NCBI GenBank assembly: GCA_903859215.1
Contig: CAIOLW010000241.1
Span: 44,084 to 108,083, forward strand
Reading direction: 5' to 3'
DNA: 64,000 nt
Source: an uncultured bacterium
Lineage (GTDB): Bacteria; Krumholzibacteriota; Krumholzibacteriia; LZORAL124-64-63
In this document: positions 46,417 to 55,577 of the stretch, in pieces
How positions within the stretch are numbered: the first letter of the stretch is position 1
Layout of the letters: every line of letters begins with the position of its first letter
The notes under the pieces: generated by a model
Told to the model about the DNA's origin: nothing
Database searches by the model: none
Seen by the model: the letters and a program-made list of their open reading frames with translations, nothing else
Made by a program: the position numbers and the translations under genes

Positions 46417-46487
46417 GGCGGTCCTTTCGCGGGACACAGGAAGCGGGACATCCGGGACGGGGGCGGCGGGGACCAGGCTGGATGCGA

Positions 46488-46531
46488 AACCGCCGGCCGA
46501 AGGGCATGATAGGCCCCGTCGGCCGGCGGTT
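46488..46531 (-). terminator. Long-stem hairpin after the 279-aa hypothetical gene
   Basis: Perfect 13-bp stem AACCGCCGGCCGA / TCGGCCGGCGGTT with an 18-base loop, 22 bp past the stop of the upstream gene on the minus strand. Only a short T-run follows. It is probably a terminator isolating purM. Confidence 0.6.
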
Positions 46532-46552
46532 CAAGAAGGGTCCGCGAGTCTG

Positions 46553-47392
46553 TCAGCCCTCGGCGGCCTCGCGCAGCGCGAACAGCCCGAGGCGCCGGTT
46601 CAACGCCCCCAGCACCGCGTGCACGACCGCCTGCTGGCGGTTGTGCCGCGCCGCGCAGGCGCCCAGGAGCGTCTCGGTGCGCCGGGACTCGACCAGATCG
46701 ACCGCGACCAGGACCGTGGCCTGGTCACCGATCGTGTCGAGCCGAACCTCGCGCAGATGGAGCACCAGCGGCAGGGCGAGCAGGCCGCCGACGGCATCCA
46801 CCGTGGCGCGGGCAATGCAGAGGATATCGCTGTCCGCGTGGTTCGGGCTCTCGGCGATGCCGACGGCCTCCCGCCCACCCGAGCCGAGGCGCACCTCGGC
46901 CCGCACGCCGCGGTCGGAACTGACCAGCGCCACGCTGAGGCACACCGGGCGGGGGAAGGCATCCTCGGCCACGAGGATGGCCGGCAGCGCGTCCGCCGCA
47001 AGGGCTGCCCGGGCGGCCGCCGGCTCCGCAGCCGCCGAACCGCCCCCATCCCGCGGCGGCAGGAACGTGACGCCCCGCGGGGTCACCGGGACCGGTCCCG
47101 CGACGATGTGGGGCTGGGGTGCGGCGGGCGCTTCGGCCCCGCCGTTCTCGAGGACCTGGACCACGCCGATCTTCTTGTAGTAGACGTCCATCTGCAGGCG
47201 GGCTTTCAGCAGGCTCTCGACGTCGCGCACGATGTGCCGGGGATCGCGCTCCATGCCCGCCACGACATGGACGCCGGCGATATCCCCATGGTCGTCGAGG
47301 TCGATCTTGCACTGGAGCACGCCCTTGATCTGGCTGATCCAGCGCTGAGCATCGGCAACCCAGGCGTCGCGCTCGTTCGGCTCCCACTCCAC
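46553..47392 (-). CDS. Hypothetical protein, 279 aa, two conserved modules
   Basis: Function not recognised. Residues ~1-85 form one module with alternating strands and helices (IKGVLQCKIDLDDHGDIAGVHVVAG, then RHIVRDVESLLKARLQMDVYYKKIGVVQV, read in parts). An Ala/Pro/Gly-rich linker (~85-145) leads to a second module (~150-275) with a VRAEVRLGSGGREAVG strand pair, a helix (IARATVDAVGGLL) and a closing helix (VVHAVLGALNRRL). No signal peptide or membrane span is seen, so it is probably cytoplasmic. The GTG start follows GGGAG at a slightly long distance. It has its own candidate promoter and a terminator hairpin. Similar two-module proteins exist in other phyla without an assigned role. Confidence 0.7.
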   Translation of the reverse strand: MEWEPNERDAWVADAQRWISQIKGVLQCKIDLDDHGDIAGVHVVAGMERDPRHIVRDVESLLKARLQMDVYYKKIGVVQVLENGGAEAPAAPQPHIVAGPVPVTPRGVTFLPPRDGGGSAAAEPAAARAALAADALPAILVAEDAFPRPVCLSVALVSSDRGVRAEVRLGSGGREAVGIAESPNHADSDILCIARATVDAVGGLLALPLVLHLREVRLDTIGDQATVLVAVDLVESRRTETLLGACAARHNRQQAVVHAVLGALNRRLGLFALREAAEG

Positions 47393-47458
47393 GGTCGGTG
47401 GCTCCCGGGCTCAAGGGGGTCTCGCAGGATGCGGTCGCGCCGTATCTCATGAGGGCGG

Positions 47459-47487
47459 ATGTTACCACACCGCTATTCTTCCGACAA
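47459..47487 (-). promoter_or_regulatory. Candidate sigma-70 promoter for the 279-aa gene
   Basis: Minus-strand TTGTCG, 17 bases, TAACAT (four of six matches), ~70 bp ahead of the GTG start, in a locally AT-rich pocket. Confidence 0.5.
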
Positions 47488-47515
47488 CCGGCATTTCCAT
47501 CTGACGAAATAGCAA

Positions 47516-47539
47516 GGAGTCCGCCTCGCGACGGACTCC
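47516..47539 (-). terminator. Intrinsic terminator after the PfkB kinase gene
   Basis: Perfect 8-bp stem GGAGTCCG / CGGACTCC with an 8-base loop. On the minus strand it is followed by TTGCTATTTCGTC, the most U-rich tail of the hairpins in this region. Confidence 0.75.
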
Positions 47540-47585
47540 CAAGCGGCCGGCGGCGAACCACCGGCCGGGACCTGCCGGGCGCCTG

Positions 47586-48491
47586 CTACGGCGTCATCAT
47601 CGCCCGCAATTCGCGCATCCGGGACGCATAGGCCGCATCATCGACCTTCAGCAGACCCTCCACGCTGAAACCTTCCGGGCAGAAGCTCGCGGTGACAGTG
47701 CCGTCGAGCATCGCCTGCCGGAAGGCATCGTCCGGCGCGTCGCGCCCGACGCCCGCCTGCGAGAGCGAGCCCATGAACCCTCCGGCGAAGCAATCGCCCG
47801 CACCCGTCGGATCGACGACCTCATCGAGCACGATCGCCGGCACCGCGAGGACGGAATCGCGGCCGAACAGGATCGCCCCGTGTTCGCCCTTCTTGACGAT
47901 GACCCGTGCCGGCCCGAGGGCCCGGATGGCTTGCGCGGCGCGCGCCAGGCTGCGCTCGCCGGTGAGCAGGCGCGCCTCGCTCTCGTTCACCAGGAGCACG
48001 TCGACGCGGCGAAGGATCCCGCACAGCAGGTCGAGCGTCGTCTCGATCCACAGGTTCATCGTGTCGAGCGCCACGAGTCGCGGGCCGCGCATCAGGTCCA
48101 GCACGCCCGCCTGCAGCGCCGGGTGGATGTTGGCCAGGAACAGGTATTCGGCCTCGCGCCACGCAGCGGGGATGTCCGGCTGGAAGTCGGCGAACACGCC
48201 GAGTTCGGTGGCCAGGGTGTCGCGCTCGATCAGGTCCGCGTGGTAACGCCCGGACCAGTGGAAACTGCGCCCGGGCACCCGGCGGATGCCGGCGATGTCG
48301 GCATGGTTGCCGAGCAGTTCCAGGTCCGATTCGCGGAAGTCGTCGCCGACGACGCCCACGCAGCACACGGGGCCACGCCCGCGCGCGGCCACCGCGAAGA
48401 AGCTGGCGCTGCCGCCGAGTTGCCGCTCGCGGCGCTCACGCGGGGTCTCCACCGTGTCATAGGCCACCGAGCCCACCACCACGATCGACAT
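47586..48491 (-). CDS. PfkB-family carbohydrate/nucleoside kinase
   Basis: A ribokinase-fold sugar kinase of 301 residues. The N-terminal IVVVGSVAYDTVETP and QLGGSASFFAVAA mark the substrate side. The C-terminal signature VVDPTGAGDCFAGGFMGSL carries the catalytic Asp and anion hole, and VIVKKGEHGAILF precedes it. The exact substrate is not evident: VAYDTVETP resembles a subgroup seen beside housekeeping genes in delta-proteobacteria and FCB relatives. It starts 1 bp after the argS stop and ends at a good terminator, so it is last in the argS unit. Confidence 0.85.
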   Translation of the reverse strand: MSIVVVGSVAYDTVETPRERRERQLGGSASFFAVAARGRGPVCCVGVVGDDFRESDLELLGNHADIAGIRRVPGRSFHWSGRYHADLIERDTLATELGVFADFQPDIPAAWREAEYLFLANIHPALQAGVLDLMRGPRLVALDTMNLWIETTLDLLCGILRRVDVLLVNESEARLLTGERSLARAAQAIRALGPARVIVKKGEHGAILFGRDSVLAVPAIVLDEVVDPTGAGDCFAGGFMGSLSQAGVGRDAPDDAFRQAMLDGTVTASFCPEGFSVEGLLKVDDAAYASRMRELRAMMTP

Positions 48492-48492
48492 G

Positions 48493-50235
48493 TCAGTCCC
48501 TCTTTTCCATCTTCTCGGGCGCCTCGATCCCGATCAGGTCGAGCAGGATGCGGATCACGTGCCTGGTGACCAGGCTCAGTTGCAGCTGCGAACGGCGCCG
48601 ATCCTCGGGCTGCTCGAGCATGCGCTTGCACTTCGTATAGAACTCGTTGTAGAGCGCCGCGATCTCGTCGAGGTACACCGCCAGCCGATGCGGCTCGCGC
48701 GACCACGCGGCCGAAACGATGACCCGCGGCAGGCGGATGAGCTCGGCGACGAGCGCCCATTCGGCCTCGTGGGCCAGGTGAGCCAGTGTCGCCGCATCCG
48801 GCTCGCCGACCTCGATGCCGCGCGCGGCGGCTTCGTTCAGCAGCGAACAGATGCGCGCGTGCGCGTACTTGACCTTCAGCACCGGGTTCTTCTCGGTCTG
48901 GTCCTTCGCCAGGTCCAGGTCGAAATCCAGGTGGCTGTTCGGCTTGCGCGTCAGGAAGATGTACTTCGTGACGTCGGCGCCGACTTCGTCGATCAGCGCG
49001 TCCATCGTCACGAACGACCCGGCGCGCTTGGACATCTTGATGGGCTGGCCGCCCTCCAGGAACGTCACGTGCTGCAGGATCTGCACCTCGAGCCAGCCGT
49101 CCTCGATGCCGAGCGACGTCATCGCGCCCTGCATGCGCGAGATGTAGCCGTGGTGGTCCGGTCCCCAGAAGTCGATCGCGTGCTCGAAGCCGCGCTGGAA
49201 CTTGTGGAAATGGTAGGCGATGTCGGCCAGGAAATACGTCGGTCGGCCGTCGGCGCGCACCAGCACGCGGTCCTTCTCGTCGTCGTGCGTCGTCGACTTG
49301 AACCAGACGGCGCCGTCCTCCTCGTAGACCGCCTCCAGCTTGCGCAGGCGATCGAGGGCGCGTTCCAGACGCTTGGTCTCGTGCAGTTCCGACTCGAAGT
49401 ACCAGGTGTCGAAGCGCAGGCCGAAGCGGCGGCACGTCTCGCGCTGCCAGCCGAGGATCTTCATCAGCGCGTACTTCGAGAAGCAGTGCACCGATGCCAC
49501 TTCCGGGAGCAGGCGCCAGTCGTCGGCGCAACCGGCGGGCGCGGCCAGGCGCTGGAAGCTCTCGTCGTCGAAGGCGGTCGAAGCGGCGCGGATGGAGGCC
49601 TCGTCCTGGTCCAGCAGCCCGGCGGCCATGGTCTCGAGGTACTGGCCGTGGTAGCCGTCCTCGGGAAACTCGACGGCCTCGCCCAGCAACTGGAGGTAGC
49701 GCGCCCGCAGCGACAGGCCGAGCAACTCCACCTGCCGCCCGGCATCGTTGACATAGTACTCGGCGTGCGCGTCGTAGCCGACCGCGTCGAGCAGGCGCAC
49801 CATCGTCATGCCGAACGCGCCGGCGCGCGCCGACACCACGTTCAGGGGCCCGGTCGGATTGGCGCTGATGAACTCGACGTTGATGCGCCGGTTGCCCGCG
49901 GTGCGGATCTTCTGCAGCGCGCCCTCGGGGTTCCACACGTCCAGCAGCAGCGAAACCTGGTGCTCGCGCGCGATGCGGAAGTTGATGAAGCCCGGGCCCG
50001 CGATCTCCACGGACTCGACCACATCGTGCGGCAGGTCCAGGTTCGCGGCGATCTCGCCGGCCAGTTCGCGCGGCTTGCGGCCGAGCCGCTTGCCCAGCAT
50101 CAGGGCCAGGTTCGTGCTCAGGTCGCCGTGGCTGCGGTCACGGGGCTTTTCCAGCTCGATCTCGACGTCCTCCTCGAAGACGCCGTACTTCTCGAGCACG
50201 CCCAGCAGGCCCTTCCTCAGCAGGTCTTCCAGCAT
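48493..50235 (-). CDS. argS: Arginyl-tRNA synthetase
   Basis: Class I synthetase of 580 residues that charges tRNA-Arg. It has the N-terminal Add-1 domain, the HIGH-equivalent region FISANPTGPLNV, and the KMSKS-type loop KMSKRAGSFVTMD, which is unusually canonical since many ArgRS lack it. Other features are FWGPDHHGYISRMQ and the C-terminal anticodon-binding helical domain. It follows rsfS by 3 bp and is followed by the PfkB kinase after 1 bp. Confidence 0.97.
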   Translation of the reverse strand: MLEDLLRKGLLGVLEKYGVFEEDVEIELEKPRDRSHGDLSTNLALMLGKRLGRKPRELAGEIAANLDLPHDVVESVEIAGPGFINFRIAREHQVSLLLDVWNPEGALQKIRTAGNRRINVEFISANPTGPLNVVSARAGAFGMTMVRLLDAVGYDAHAEYYVNDAGRQVELLGLSLRARYLQLLGEAVEFPEDGYHGQYLETMAAGLLDQDEASIRAASTAFDDESFQRLAAPAGCADDWRLLPEVASVHCFSKYALMKILGWQRETCRRFGLRFDTWYFESELHETKRLERALDRLRKLEAVYEEDGAVWFKSTTHDDEKDRVLVRADGRPTYFLADIAYHFHKFQRGFEHAIDFWGPDHHGYISRMQGAMTSLGIEDGWLEVQILQHVTFLEGGQPIKMSKRAGSFVTMDALIDEVGADVTKYIFLTRKPNSHLDFDLDLAKDQTEKNPVLKVKYAHARICSLLNEAAARGIEVGEPDAATLAHLAHEAEWALVAELIRLPRVIVSAAWSREPHRLAVYLDEIAALYNEFYTKCKRMLEQPEDRRRSQLQLSLVTRHVIRILLDLIGIEAPEKMEKRD

Positions 50236-50238
50236 GGC

Positions 50239-50736
50239 TCAGATCTCCCGGCCGGCCACGTCGGGCCTGACGGAGGTGAAGTTCAGGTCGGGGTGCCGCT
50301 GCGCGACTTCCTCCGCGGCGAACCACTCCATGGTCAACTCCAGGCGGGGCGCATCGCCCCACAGGCGATCGAGCTGGAAATACTCGCGGGTCTTGATGTG
50401 GAAGGCGTGCGCCACCACGTCGAAGAAGTCGATCAGCACCCACCGGCCCTCGCGCATGCCCTCGGCGGTGCGCGCCTTGTGGCCGGCCCTGACCAGTTCG
50501 TCCTGCGCGTAACGCGCCGCCGCCTGCACCTGGGTGTCGGCGGCGCCGGAGGCGATCACGAAGAAATCGCACACGTCCGAGCGGCCCCGCAGGTCGAGGA
50601 TGACGACATCGTCCAGCTTCTTCTCGAGCAGGTGCCACGCGCACCGCTCGGCCAGGACGTAGGCCGGCGACCCGTCCGGGAACGGACGCTCGGGCGCGGC
50701 GTCCCGGTTCGTGGCGGTGGTGTTGTCGGTCTGCAT
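50239..50736 (-). CDS. rsfS: Ribosome silencing factor RsfS
   Basis: Binds ribosomal protein L14 and blocks joining of the subunits during starvation. The 165-residue protein has the family's core: CAWHLLEKKLDDVVILDLRG, DVCDFFVIASGAADTQVQA, EGMREGRWVLIDFFDVVAHAFH (read in parts) and REYFQLDRLWGDA. A ~25-residue disordered N-terminal tail and a ~30-residue C-terminal tail are extra. It lies between the polyprenyl synthase and argS. With hpf, the window holds two ribosome-dormancy factors. Confidence 0.93.
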   Translation of the reverse strand: MQTDNTTATNRDAAPERPFPDGSPAYVLAERCAWHLLEKKLDDVVILDLRGRSDVCDFFVIASGAADTQVQAAARYAQDELVRAGHKARTAEGMREGRWVLIDFFDVVAHAFHIKTREYFQLDRLWGDAPRLELTMEWFAAEEVAQRHPDLNFTSVRPDVAGREI

Positions 50737-50745
50737 GGTACCTGC

Positions 50746-51750
50746 CTAGTTCAAGCGGTTGATGACGTACTCGACGGCCACGGCCAGGAGGTCCTTCTGC
50801 GGACCCGAGGCGACGGGCCCGAGGGCTTCCTTGGCGGCGTCGCCGAAGCGGCGCGCCGTGGCGAACGCATGGTCGACGCCGCCGTGGTCGGTCACGAAGG
50901 CGCGGACCTCCGACCAGCAGGCGGCCCGCTCCTCGCGGTTGCGGGCCTCCGACAGGTCCTCAAGGCGGCGACGCGCGGCCACCGGCGCCTGCCGCACCGC
51001 GGCGATCAGGGGCAGCGTGATGCGCCCCTCTTCCCAGTCCTGCCCGGTGGGCTTGCCCAGCCGGCGCTCGTCGCCCAGGTAGTCGAAGACATCATCCGTG
51101 ATCTGGAACACCCGCCCCACGTTGGCGCCGAAGTCGCCGAAAGCATCCTCGTGCGGGGCCAACCGGCTGTTGAACGAGGCGCCGATCCGGCACGAATTCT
51201 CGATCAGCGAGGCCGTCTTCTGGTAGATGATCTGCTGGTAGAGTTCCTCGCTGATGGCCAGGTCGTAGCGATGCTCCAGTTGGAGCATCTCGGCCTCGCT
51301 CATCAGCACCGTGGTGTGCGCCAGCAGTTCGACGGCGTGGTGCAGGCCCGCGGCGCACAGGTTGTGCAGCGCCTTTGAATACAGGTAATCGCCCATGATC
51401 AGGGCGGCGCTCGGACCGTACTTGACGTTCACGGCGGGCAGGCCGCGCCGCGTCACGGCATCGTCGATGAAGTCGTCGTGCACCAGCGTGGCCGTGTGCA
51501 CAAGTTCGACGCTGGCCGCCGCGGTGATGGCCGCCGGGGCGAATCCGTCCTTGTCCTGGGCCGCGAGCAGCAGCAGCGTGGGCCGGAAACGCTTGCTCTT
51601 GCCCTGGCGAATGTGGTCGCAGATGTCGCGCGTCAACGGACTGTCACCCGTCGTGATGCGCTGGAACTCGCGATCAACAGCCGCGAGCGCCGGGGCGATC
51701 TTCAGCTGGAGCGTGGCCAGTTTGATGCGTTCGCGGTCGACGAGTCCCAT
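50746..51750 (-). CDS. Polyprenyl diphosphate synthase
   Basis: A trans-isoprenyl diphosphate synthase of the long-chain (octaprenyl/heptaprenyl, IspB/HepT) type, 334 residues. The first Asp-rich motif is LVHDDFIDDAVTRRG and the second is ITDDVFDYLGDERRLGKPTGQDWEEGRITLP (read in parts). KRFRPTLLLLAAQ and LHNLCAAGLHHAVELLAHTTVLMSEAE are also typical. It probably supplies the side chain of menaquinone or ubiquinone; chain length cannot be read from the sequence. It has its own promoter-like element overlapping the end of tatC. Confidence 0.9.
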   Translation of the reverse strand: MGLVDRERIKLATLQLKIAPALAAVDREFQRITTGDSPLTRDICDHIRQGKSKRFRPTLLLLAAQDKDGFAPAAITAAASVELVHTATLVHDDFIDDAVTRRGLPAVNVKYGPSAALIMGDYLYSKALHNLCAAGLHHAVELLAHTTVLMSEAEMLQLEHRYDLAISEELYQQIIYQKTASLIENSCRIGASFNSRLAPHEDAFGDFGANVGRVFQITDDVFDYLGDERRLGKPTGQDWEEGRITLPLIAAVRQAPVAARRRLEDLSEARNREERAACWSEVRAFVTDHGGVDHAFATARRFGDAAKEALGPVASGPQKDLLAVAVEYVINRLN

Positions 51751-51803
51751 GCCTTCCCACCCTCGGTTGCCGTTCCCGGCCGCTGCGGCCGGCCATCCTG
51801 CGG

Positions 51804-51831
51804 AGTATTCTCAAATCGAGGACCGTGTCAA
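51804..51831 (-). promoter_or_regulatory. Candidate sigma-70 promoter for the polyprenyl synthase
   Basis: Minus-strand perfect -35 TTGACA, 16 bases, AATACT, ~55 bp ahead of the ATG. The TTGACA overlaps the tatC stop codon, so tatC readthrough and initiation here may interfere. Confidence 0.5.
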
Positions 51832-52775
51832 TCCCCTTCGGCCGCCTGGGCAGCGGCGGCCCGGCGGTCCTTCTTCCGGACCACGACCAGGGCCACGATC
51901 GCCGAGCCCAGGTACAGCACCAGGATCGGCACCATCATGATCATCTGGTTGATCACGTTGGCGTCGGGCGTGATGGCCGCCGCCACGACGGCCACGACCA
52001 CCAGCACGTAGCGCCACTTCGCCAGGAGCCACTGCGGGCGCACGATGCCCGCCGCGCACAGCGCCAGGATCACCATCGGCAGCTCGAACACCAGCCCGCA
52101 GCACAGCACGAACTGCATGAATGAACTGAGGTACGAGCCCACCTCGATCATGGGCTTCATCGAGTCGGTCCCCATGTTCATCATGACCCTCAGGATGAAC
52201 GGGAAACCCCAATAGGCCAGGGCCACGCCCGTGTAGAACAAAAGCACGGTCGAGACCAGCACGGGCGTCGCCACCCGCCGTTCCTTCCGGTACAGCCCCG
52301 GCAGGACGAAACCGTAGATGCGGTACAGGACGAACGGCGCGACCACGAACAGCCCGACGGCGCAGGCGACCTTCAGGCGCGCCATGAAGGCGCCGCTCGG
52401 CGACATGAAGTACGCACCCTGGGCGCCCAGCGGGCGGATCAGGATGTCGAGGATCTGCCCGGCCTTGAACCAGCACAGGATCGCCGAGAGACCCATCGCG
52501 GTCAGGCTCTGGAACAGCACCTTGCGCAGTTCCTCGAGATGGTCGAGCAGGCCCATCTGCGCCCGCTCCGGCTCGCCGCCCCCGGCCGGATCCGCCGCCG
52601 GGGGCGGCAGGGGCGGCAGGGGCGGCACGGAGTCGTCGCCGGCGCCGAGGACCGGCCGCGGCGGGGCCGGCGGCAGGTCGTCGAAGCCGATCTGGTCCCG
52701 CGGGCCCGGCGGCAACACCGTCCCTGCGTCCGGGCCGGGCATGAGCCCGTCGCTGCCGAGCCAGTCGTCGTTCAC
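51828..52775 (-). CDS. tatC: Sec-independent translocase subunit TatC
   Basis: The membrane core of the twin-arginine export system. The TatC domain begins at MGLLDHLEELRKVLFQSLTAM and includes the substrate-binding glutamate in HLEELR, GLYRKERR (KER region), FVLCCGLVFELPMVILAL, and six hydrophobic spans. The GTG start at 52775, overlapping the nrdR stop (GTGA), adds ~75 residues ahead of the domain that are rich in Pro, Gly and Asp, not part of typical TatC. An internal Met (MPGP or MGLL) might be the real start. No tatA/tatB is in the window. Confidence 0.92.
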   Translation of the reverse strand: MNDDWLGSDGLMPGPDAGTVLPPGPRDQIGFDDLPPAPPRPVLGAGDDSVPPLPPLPPPAADPAGGGEPERAQMGLLDHLEELRKVLFQSLTAMGLSAILCWFKAGQILDILIRPLGAQGAYFMSPSGAFMARLKVACAVGLFVVAPFVLYRIYGFVLPGLYRKERRVATPVLVSTVLLFYTGVALAYWGFPFILRVMMNMGTDSMKPMIEVGSYLSSFMQFVLCCGLVFELPMVILALCAAGIVRPQWLLAKWRYVLVVVAVVAAAITPDANVINQMIMMVPILVLYLGSAIVALVVVRKKDRRAAAAQAAEGD

Positions 52776-53236
52776 GCGCGCTCCGGCGGCAATCGCATCG
52801 CGCTGAGCAGCGCGAAGAACTCGTCCACGCTCTGGAAGCTGCGGTACACCGAAGCGAAGCGCACGTAGGCCACCTCGTCCACCTGCCGCAGCTGTTCGAG
52901 CACGCACCCGCCGATCACATCGCTCGGGACCTCGCGCCGACCCGACGTCGCCAACTCGTGCTCGACGTGGTCCACGATGATCTCGATCTCCTCCAGCGAC
53001 ACCGGCCGCTTCTCGCAGGCCTTCGTGACGCCGACGATCACCTTCGCGCGGCTGTAGGCCACGCGATCGCCGCTGCGCTTGACCACCAGCATCGGGCGCG
53101 TCTCGACGCCCTCGTACGTGGTGTAGCGCTCGCCGCACGCCGTGCACTCGCGCCGGCGCCGGACAGCGCGCCCGTCACGCACGGCGCGGCTGTCGATCAC
53201 CTTGTCCTCGTCACTGGCGCAGCGCGGGCACTTCAT
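52772..53236 (-). CDS. nrdR: Transcriptional repressor NrdR
   Basis: An ATP-cone regulator of ribonucleotide reductase genes, 154 residues. The zinc ribbon uses Cys3, Cys6, Cys31 and Cys34 (MKCPRC and CTACGERY). The ATP-cone follows from VVKRSGDRVAYSRAKVIVGV through the YVRFASVYRSFQ signature. ATG at 53236 is selected because the family starts at MKCP. It lies directly after glyA, a frequent neighbour. No ribonucleotide reductase gene is present, so its targets lie elsewhere. Confidence 0.96.
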   Translation of the reverse strand: MKCPRCASDEDKVIDSRAVRDGRAVRRRRECTACGERYTTYEGVETRPMLVVKRSGDRVAYSRAKVIVGVTKACEKRPVSLEEIEIIVDHVEHELATSGRREVPSDVIGGCVLEQLRQVDEVAYVRFASVYRSFQSVDEFFALLSAMRLPPERA

Positions 53237-53253
53237 CGTCGACCCTTCCGTCG

Positions 53254-54501
53254 TCAGGCCAGGTCGGGGTAGAGCGGGAATGCGCTGCACAGCTCGCCGC
53301 TGCGCCCGCGCAGGCGGGCCAGCGCGGCGTCGTCGCCCCGGGCAGTCACTGCTTCGTCCATGATCGCGGCGATCTCGCGCATCTGTTCGACGCCCATGCC
53401 GCGCGTCGTCAGCGCCGGCGTACCCAGGCGCACGCCGCTGGTCACGAAGGGGCTCTGCTGGTCGAACGGCACCGTGTTCTTGTTCGCGGTGATGCCGACC
53501 TTCTCCAGCAGCTCCTCCATCTCCTTGCCCGTCAGGCCCTTGTTCGTCACGTTGACCAGCAGCAGGTGGTTGTCCGTGCCGCCGCTCACCAGGCGGAACC
53601 CGCGCCCGGACAGTTCAGCGCCCAGCGCCTGCGCGTTGGTCACCATGCGCCGCGCGTAGTCCTTGAACCCGTCCTGCATCGCCTCGTGGAAGCAGACCGC
53701 CTTCGCGGCGATGACGTGCATGAGCGGGCCGCCCTGCACACCGGGGAAGTTCATCTTGTTGATGGCGGCGAAGTGCTCCTGCTTGCACAGGATGAGCCCG
53801 CCGCGCGGCCCACGCAGCGTCTTGTGCGTGGTCGAGGTGACCACGTCGCAGAAAGGCACCGGGCTGGCGTGCACGCCGCCGGCCACCAGGCCCGCGATGT
53901 GAGCCATGTCGAACAGCAGGATGGCGCCGACCTCGTCGGCGATGCTGCGCAACGCGGCGAAGTCCCAGCTGCGAGGGTAGGCGCTGGCGCCGCCGATCAG
54001 GAGCTTCGGGCGCTCCTGCTTCGCCTGCTCGCGCAGGCGGTCGTAGTTGATGGTCTCGGTCTCCTGGTCGACCTCGTAGTGCACGGCCTGGAAGAGCAGG
54101 CCCGAGAAGTTCACCGGGTGACCGTGCGTCAGGTGGCCGCCGTGCGACAGCGACAGACCCAGCACCTTGTCTCCGGGCTTGAGGAACGACAGGAACGCCG
54201 TCAGGTTCGCCGTGGCGCCGCTGTGCGGCTGCACATTGGCGCGCTCGGCGCCGAACAGGGCCGTGGCGCGGTCGCGGGCCAGCGACTCGGCGGTGTCGAC
54301 GTAGACGCAACCGCCGTAGTAGCGCTTGCCGGGATAGCCCTCGGCGTACTTGTTCGTCAGCGTCGAGCCCATCGTCGCCATGACGGCCGGGCTGGTGAAG
54401 TTCTCGCTGGCGATCATCTCGAGTTGGTCGCGCTGGCGCGCCAGTTCGGCGTCCAGGACCGCGGCGATCTGGGGGTCTACACTGCGGACCACATCGTACA
54501 T
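53254..54501 (-). CDS. glyA: Serine hydroxymethyltransferase
   Basis: A PLP enzyme that makes glycine and methylene-THF from serine. The 415-residue protein has [34 protein letters not shown], the PLP lysine in [32 protein letters not shown] and [19 protein letters not shown]. It leads glyA-nrdR-tatC on the minus strand with an 18-bp gap to nrdR, and follows rpiB by only a few bases. Confidence 0.97.
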   Translation of the reverse strand: MYDVVRSVDPQIAAVLDAELARQRDQLEMIASENFTSPAVMATMGSTLTNKYAEGYPGKRYYGGCVYVDTAESLARDRATALFGAERANVQPHSGATANLTAFLSFLKPGDKVLGLSLSHGGHLTHGHPVNFSGLLFQAVHYEVDQETETINYDRLREQAKQERPKLLIGGASAYPRSWDFAALRSIADEVGAILLFDMAHIAGLVAGGVHASPVPFCDVVTSTTHKTLRGPRGGLILCKQEHFAAINKMNFPGVQGGPLMHVIAAKAVCFHEAMQDGFKDYARRMVTNAQALGAELSGRGFRLVSGGTDNHLLLVNVTNKGLTGKEMEELLEKVGITANKNTVPFDQQSPFVTSGVRLGTPALTTRGMGVEQMREIAAIMDEAVTARGDDAALARLRGRSGELCSAFPLYPDLA

Positions 54502-54505
54502 CGCG

Positions 54506-54961
54506 TCACTCCCCTGCCTTACGGCCGTTCTCGAAATCGATGATCTTCTGCACGCGCAGCGCGTGGCGGCCGCCCTCGAAGGCCGAACCCAGCCAGGCTT
54601 CGACGACCGGCCAGGTCTCTGCGGGCGTCAAGGCGTCGCCGCTCAGGCAGAGCACATTGGCGTCGTTGTGCCGGCGCGTCGTCTCGGCCTGCTGCGGCGT
54701 GAAGCACAACGCCGCGCGAACCCCGGGCACCTTGTTGGCGGCGATGCTGACGCCGATCCCCGAGCCGCAGATCAGCAGGCCCTGGTCGACCACGCCGCGT
54801 CCCACCAGTTGTCCCACGGCCAGCGCCGCGTCGGGATAGTCGGACGGGCCGTCGGCCGTGCCGCCGCAATCGGTGACCGCATGCCCGGACGCACGCAGGC
54901 GCTCGGCCAGGAAAGTCTTGTGCGGCAGCCCACGGTGATCCGAGCCGATCGCGAACTTCAT
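54506..54961 (-). CDS. rpiB: Ribose-5-phosphate isomerase B
   Basis: Interconverts ribose-5-P and ribulose-5-P. The 151-residue protein shows [28 protein letters not shown], the catalytic Cys in [16 protein letters not shown], and [19 protein letters not shown] at 54961 is preferred to a start eight codons upstream because it overlaps the phosphatase stop (ATGA) and begins at the conserved strand. The rpiB-glyA and phosphatase-rpiB order is widespread in Gram-positive and FCB genomes. Confidence 0.95.
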   Translation of the reverse strand: MKFAIGSDHRGLPHKTFLAERLRASGHAVTDCGGTADGPSDYPDAALAVGQLVGRGVVDQGLLICGSGIGVSIAANKVPGVRAALCFTPQQAETTRRHNDANVLCLSGDALTPAETWPVVEAWLGSAFEGGRHALRVQKIIDFENGRKAGE

Positions 54962-55473
54962 GATGCGCCGCCCTTTCCCGCACACAGTTCACGAAACACG
55001 TCGCCCCACGCCGCCAGCCTGCGGTCGATGTCCGCAGCCGTCCGCCGGTAGGCGTCGATGTCCTGCTGCCAGGGATCGGCAACGTCCGGATCGGCCGACC
55101 CCGGGCCCGCTGCGAGCGGCCCCTCGCGTCGCCAGTCGCGTCCCGGTGCGCCGAGCAGCCCTACCGCTCCCGGCCACGCCGCCGTGACCCGGCTGCGGAC
55201 CAGAGCGGCGTGGACCCGCGTCAGGCCGATGACCCAGGCCGCCTCCGCCAGCGCGGACGCGTCCACAGGCGCGCTGCGGTGCGCATCGAGATCCAATCCC
55301 AGTTCGCGGGCCACGGCGCGGGCACCGTCGGAAGCCGGCTGGCCGGGCACCGCATCGGTCCCCGCGGAGGCGAAGATCAAAGGCAGGGCGGCGTACCGGT
55401 GCCGGGCCAGGACCTCGGCCAACGGGCTGCGGCAGGAGTTGCCCGTGCACACAAAGACAATCCGCCGGGACAT
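54958..55473 (-). CDS. Low-molecular-weight protein tyrosine phosphatase-like
   Basis: A 171-residue LMW-PTP. The P-loop is VCTGNSCRSPLAE (Cys9, Arg15), and the general-acid Asp is in the C-terminal VADPWQQD. Family members act as protein-arginine or tyrosine phosphatases or arsenate reductases; the location next to tsaC, rpiB and glyA matches the YwlE-type arrangement of Firmicutes. The substrate is not proven. ATG at 55473 matches the family N-terminus; the frame is open ~21 codons upstream. Confidence 0.9.
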   Translation of the reverse strand: MSRRIVFVCTGNSCRSPLAEVLARHRYAALPLIFASAGTDAVPGQPASDGARAVARELGLDLDAHRSAPVDASALAEAAWVIGLTRVHAALVRSRVTAAWPGAVGLLGAPGRDWRREGPLAAGPGSADPDVADPWQQDIDAYRRTAADIDRRLAAWGDVFRELCAGKGGAS

Positions 55474-55577
55474 GACCGACCTTTCGCGCCCGCCGTGCAG
55501 GCTCGCAAAGGTAAAGGTCGGCGCCGCAAGCGTCAAGAAACGCCGGTTTGGACAGAGGATATGGCCGGCAACAGCGC

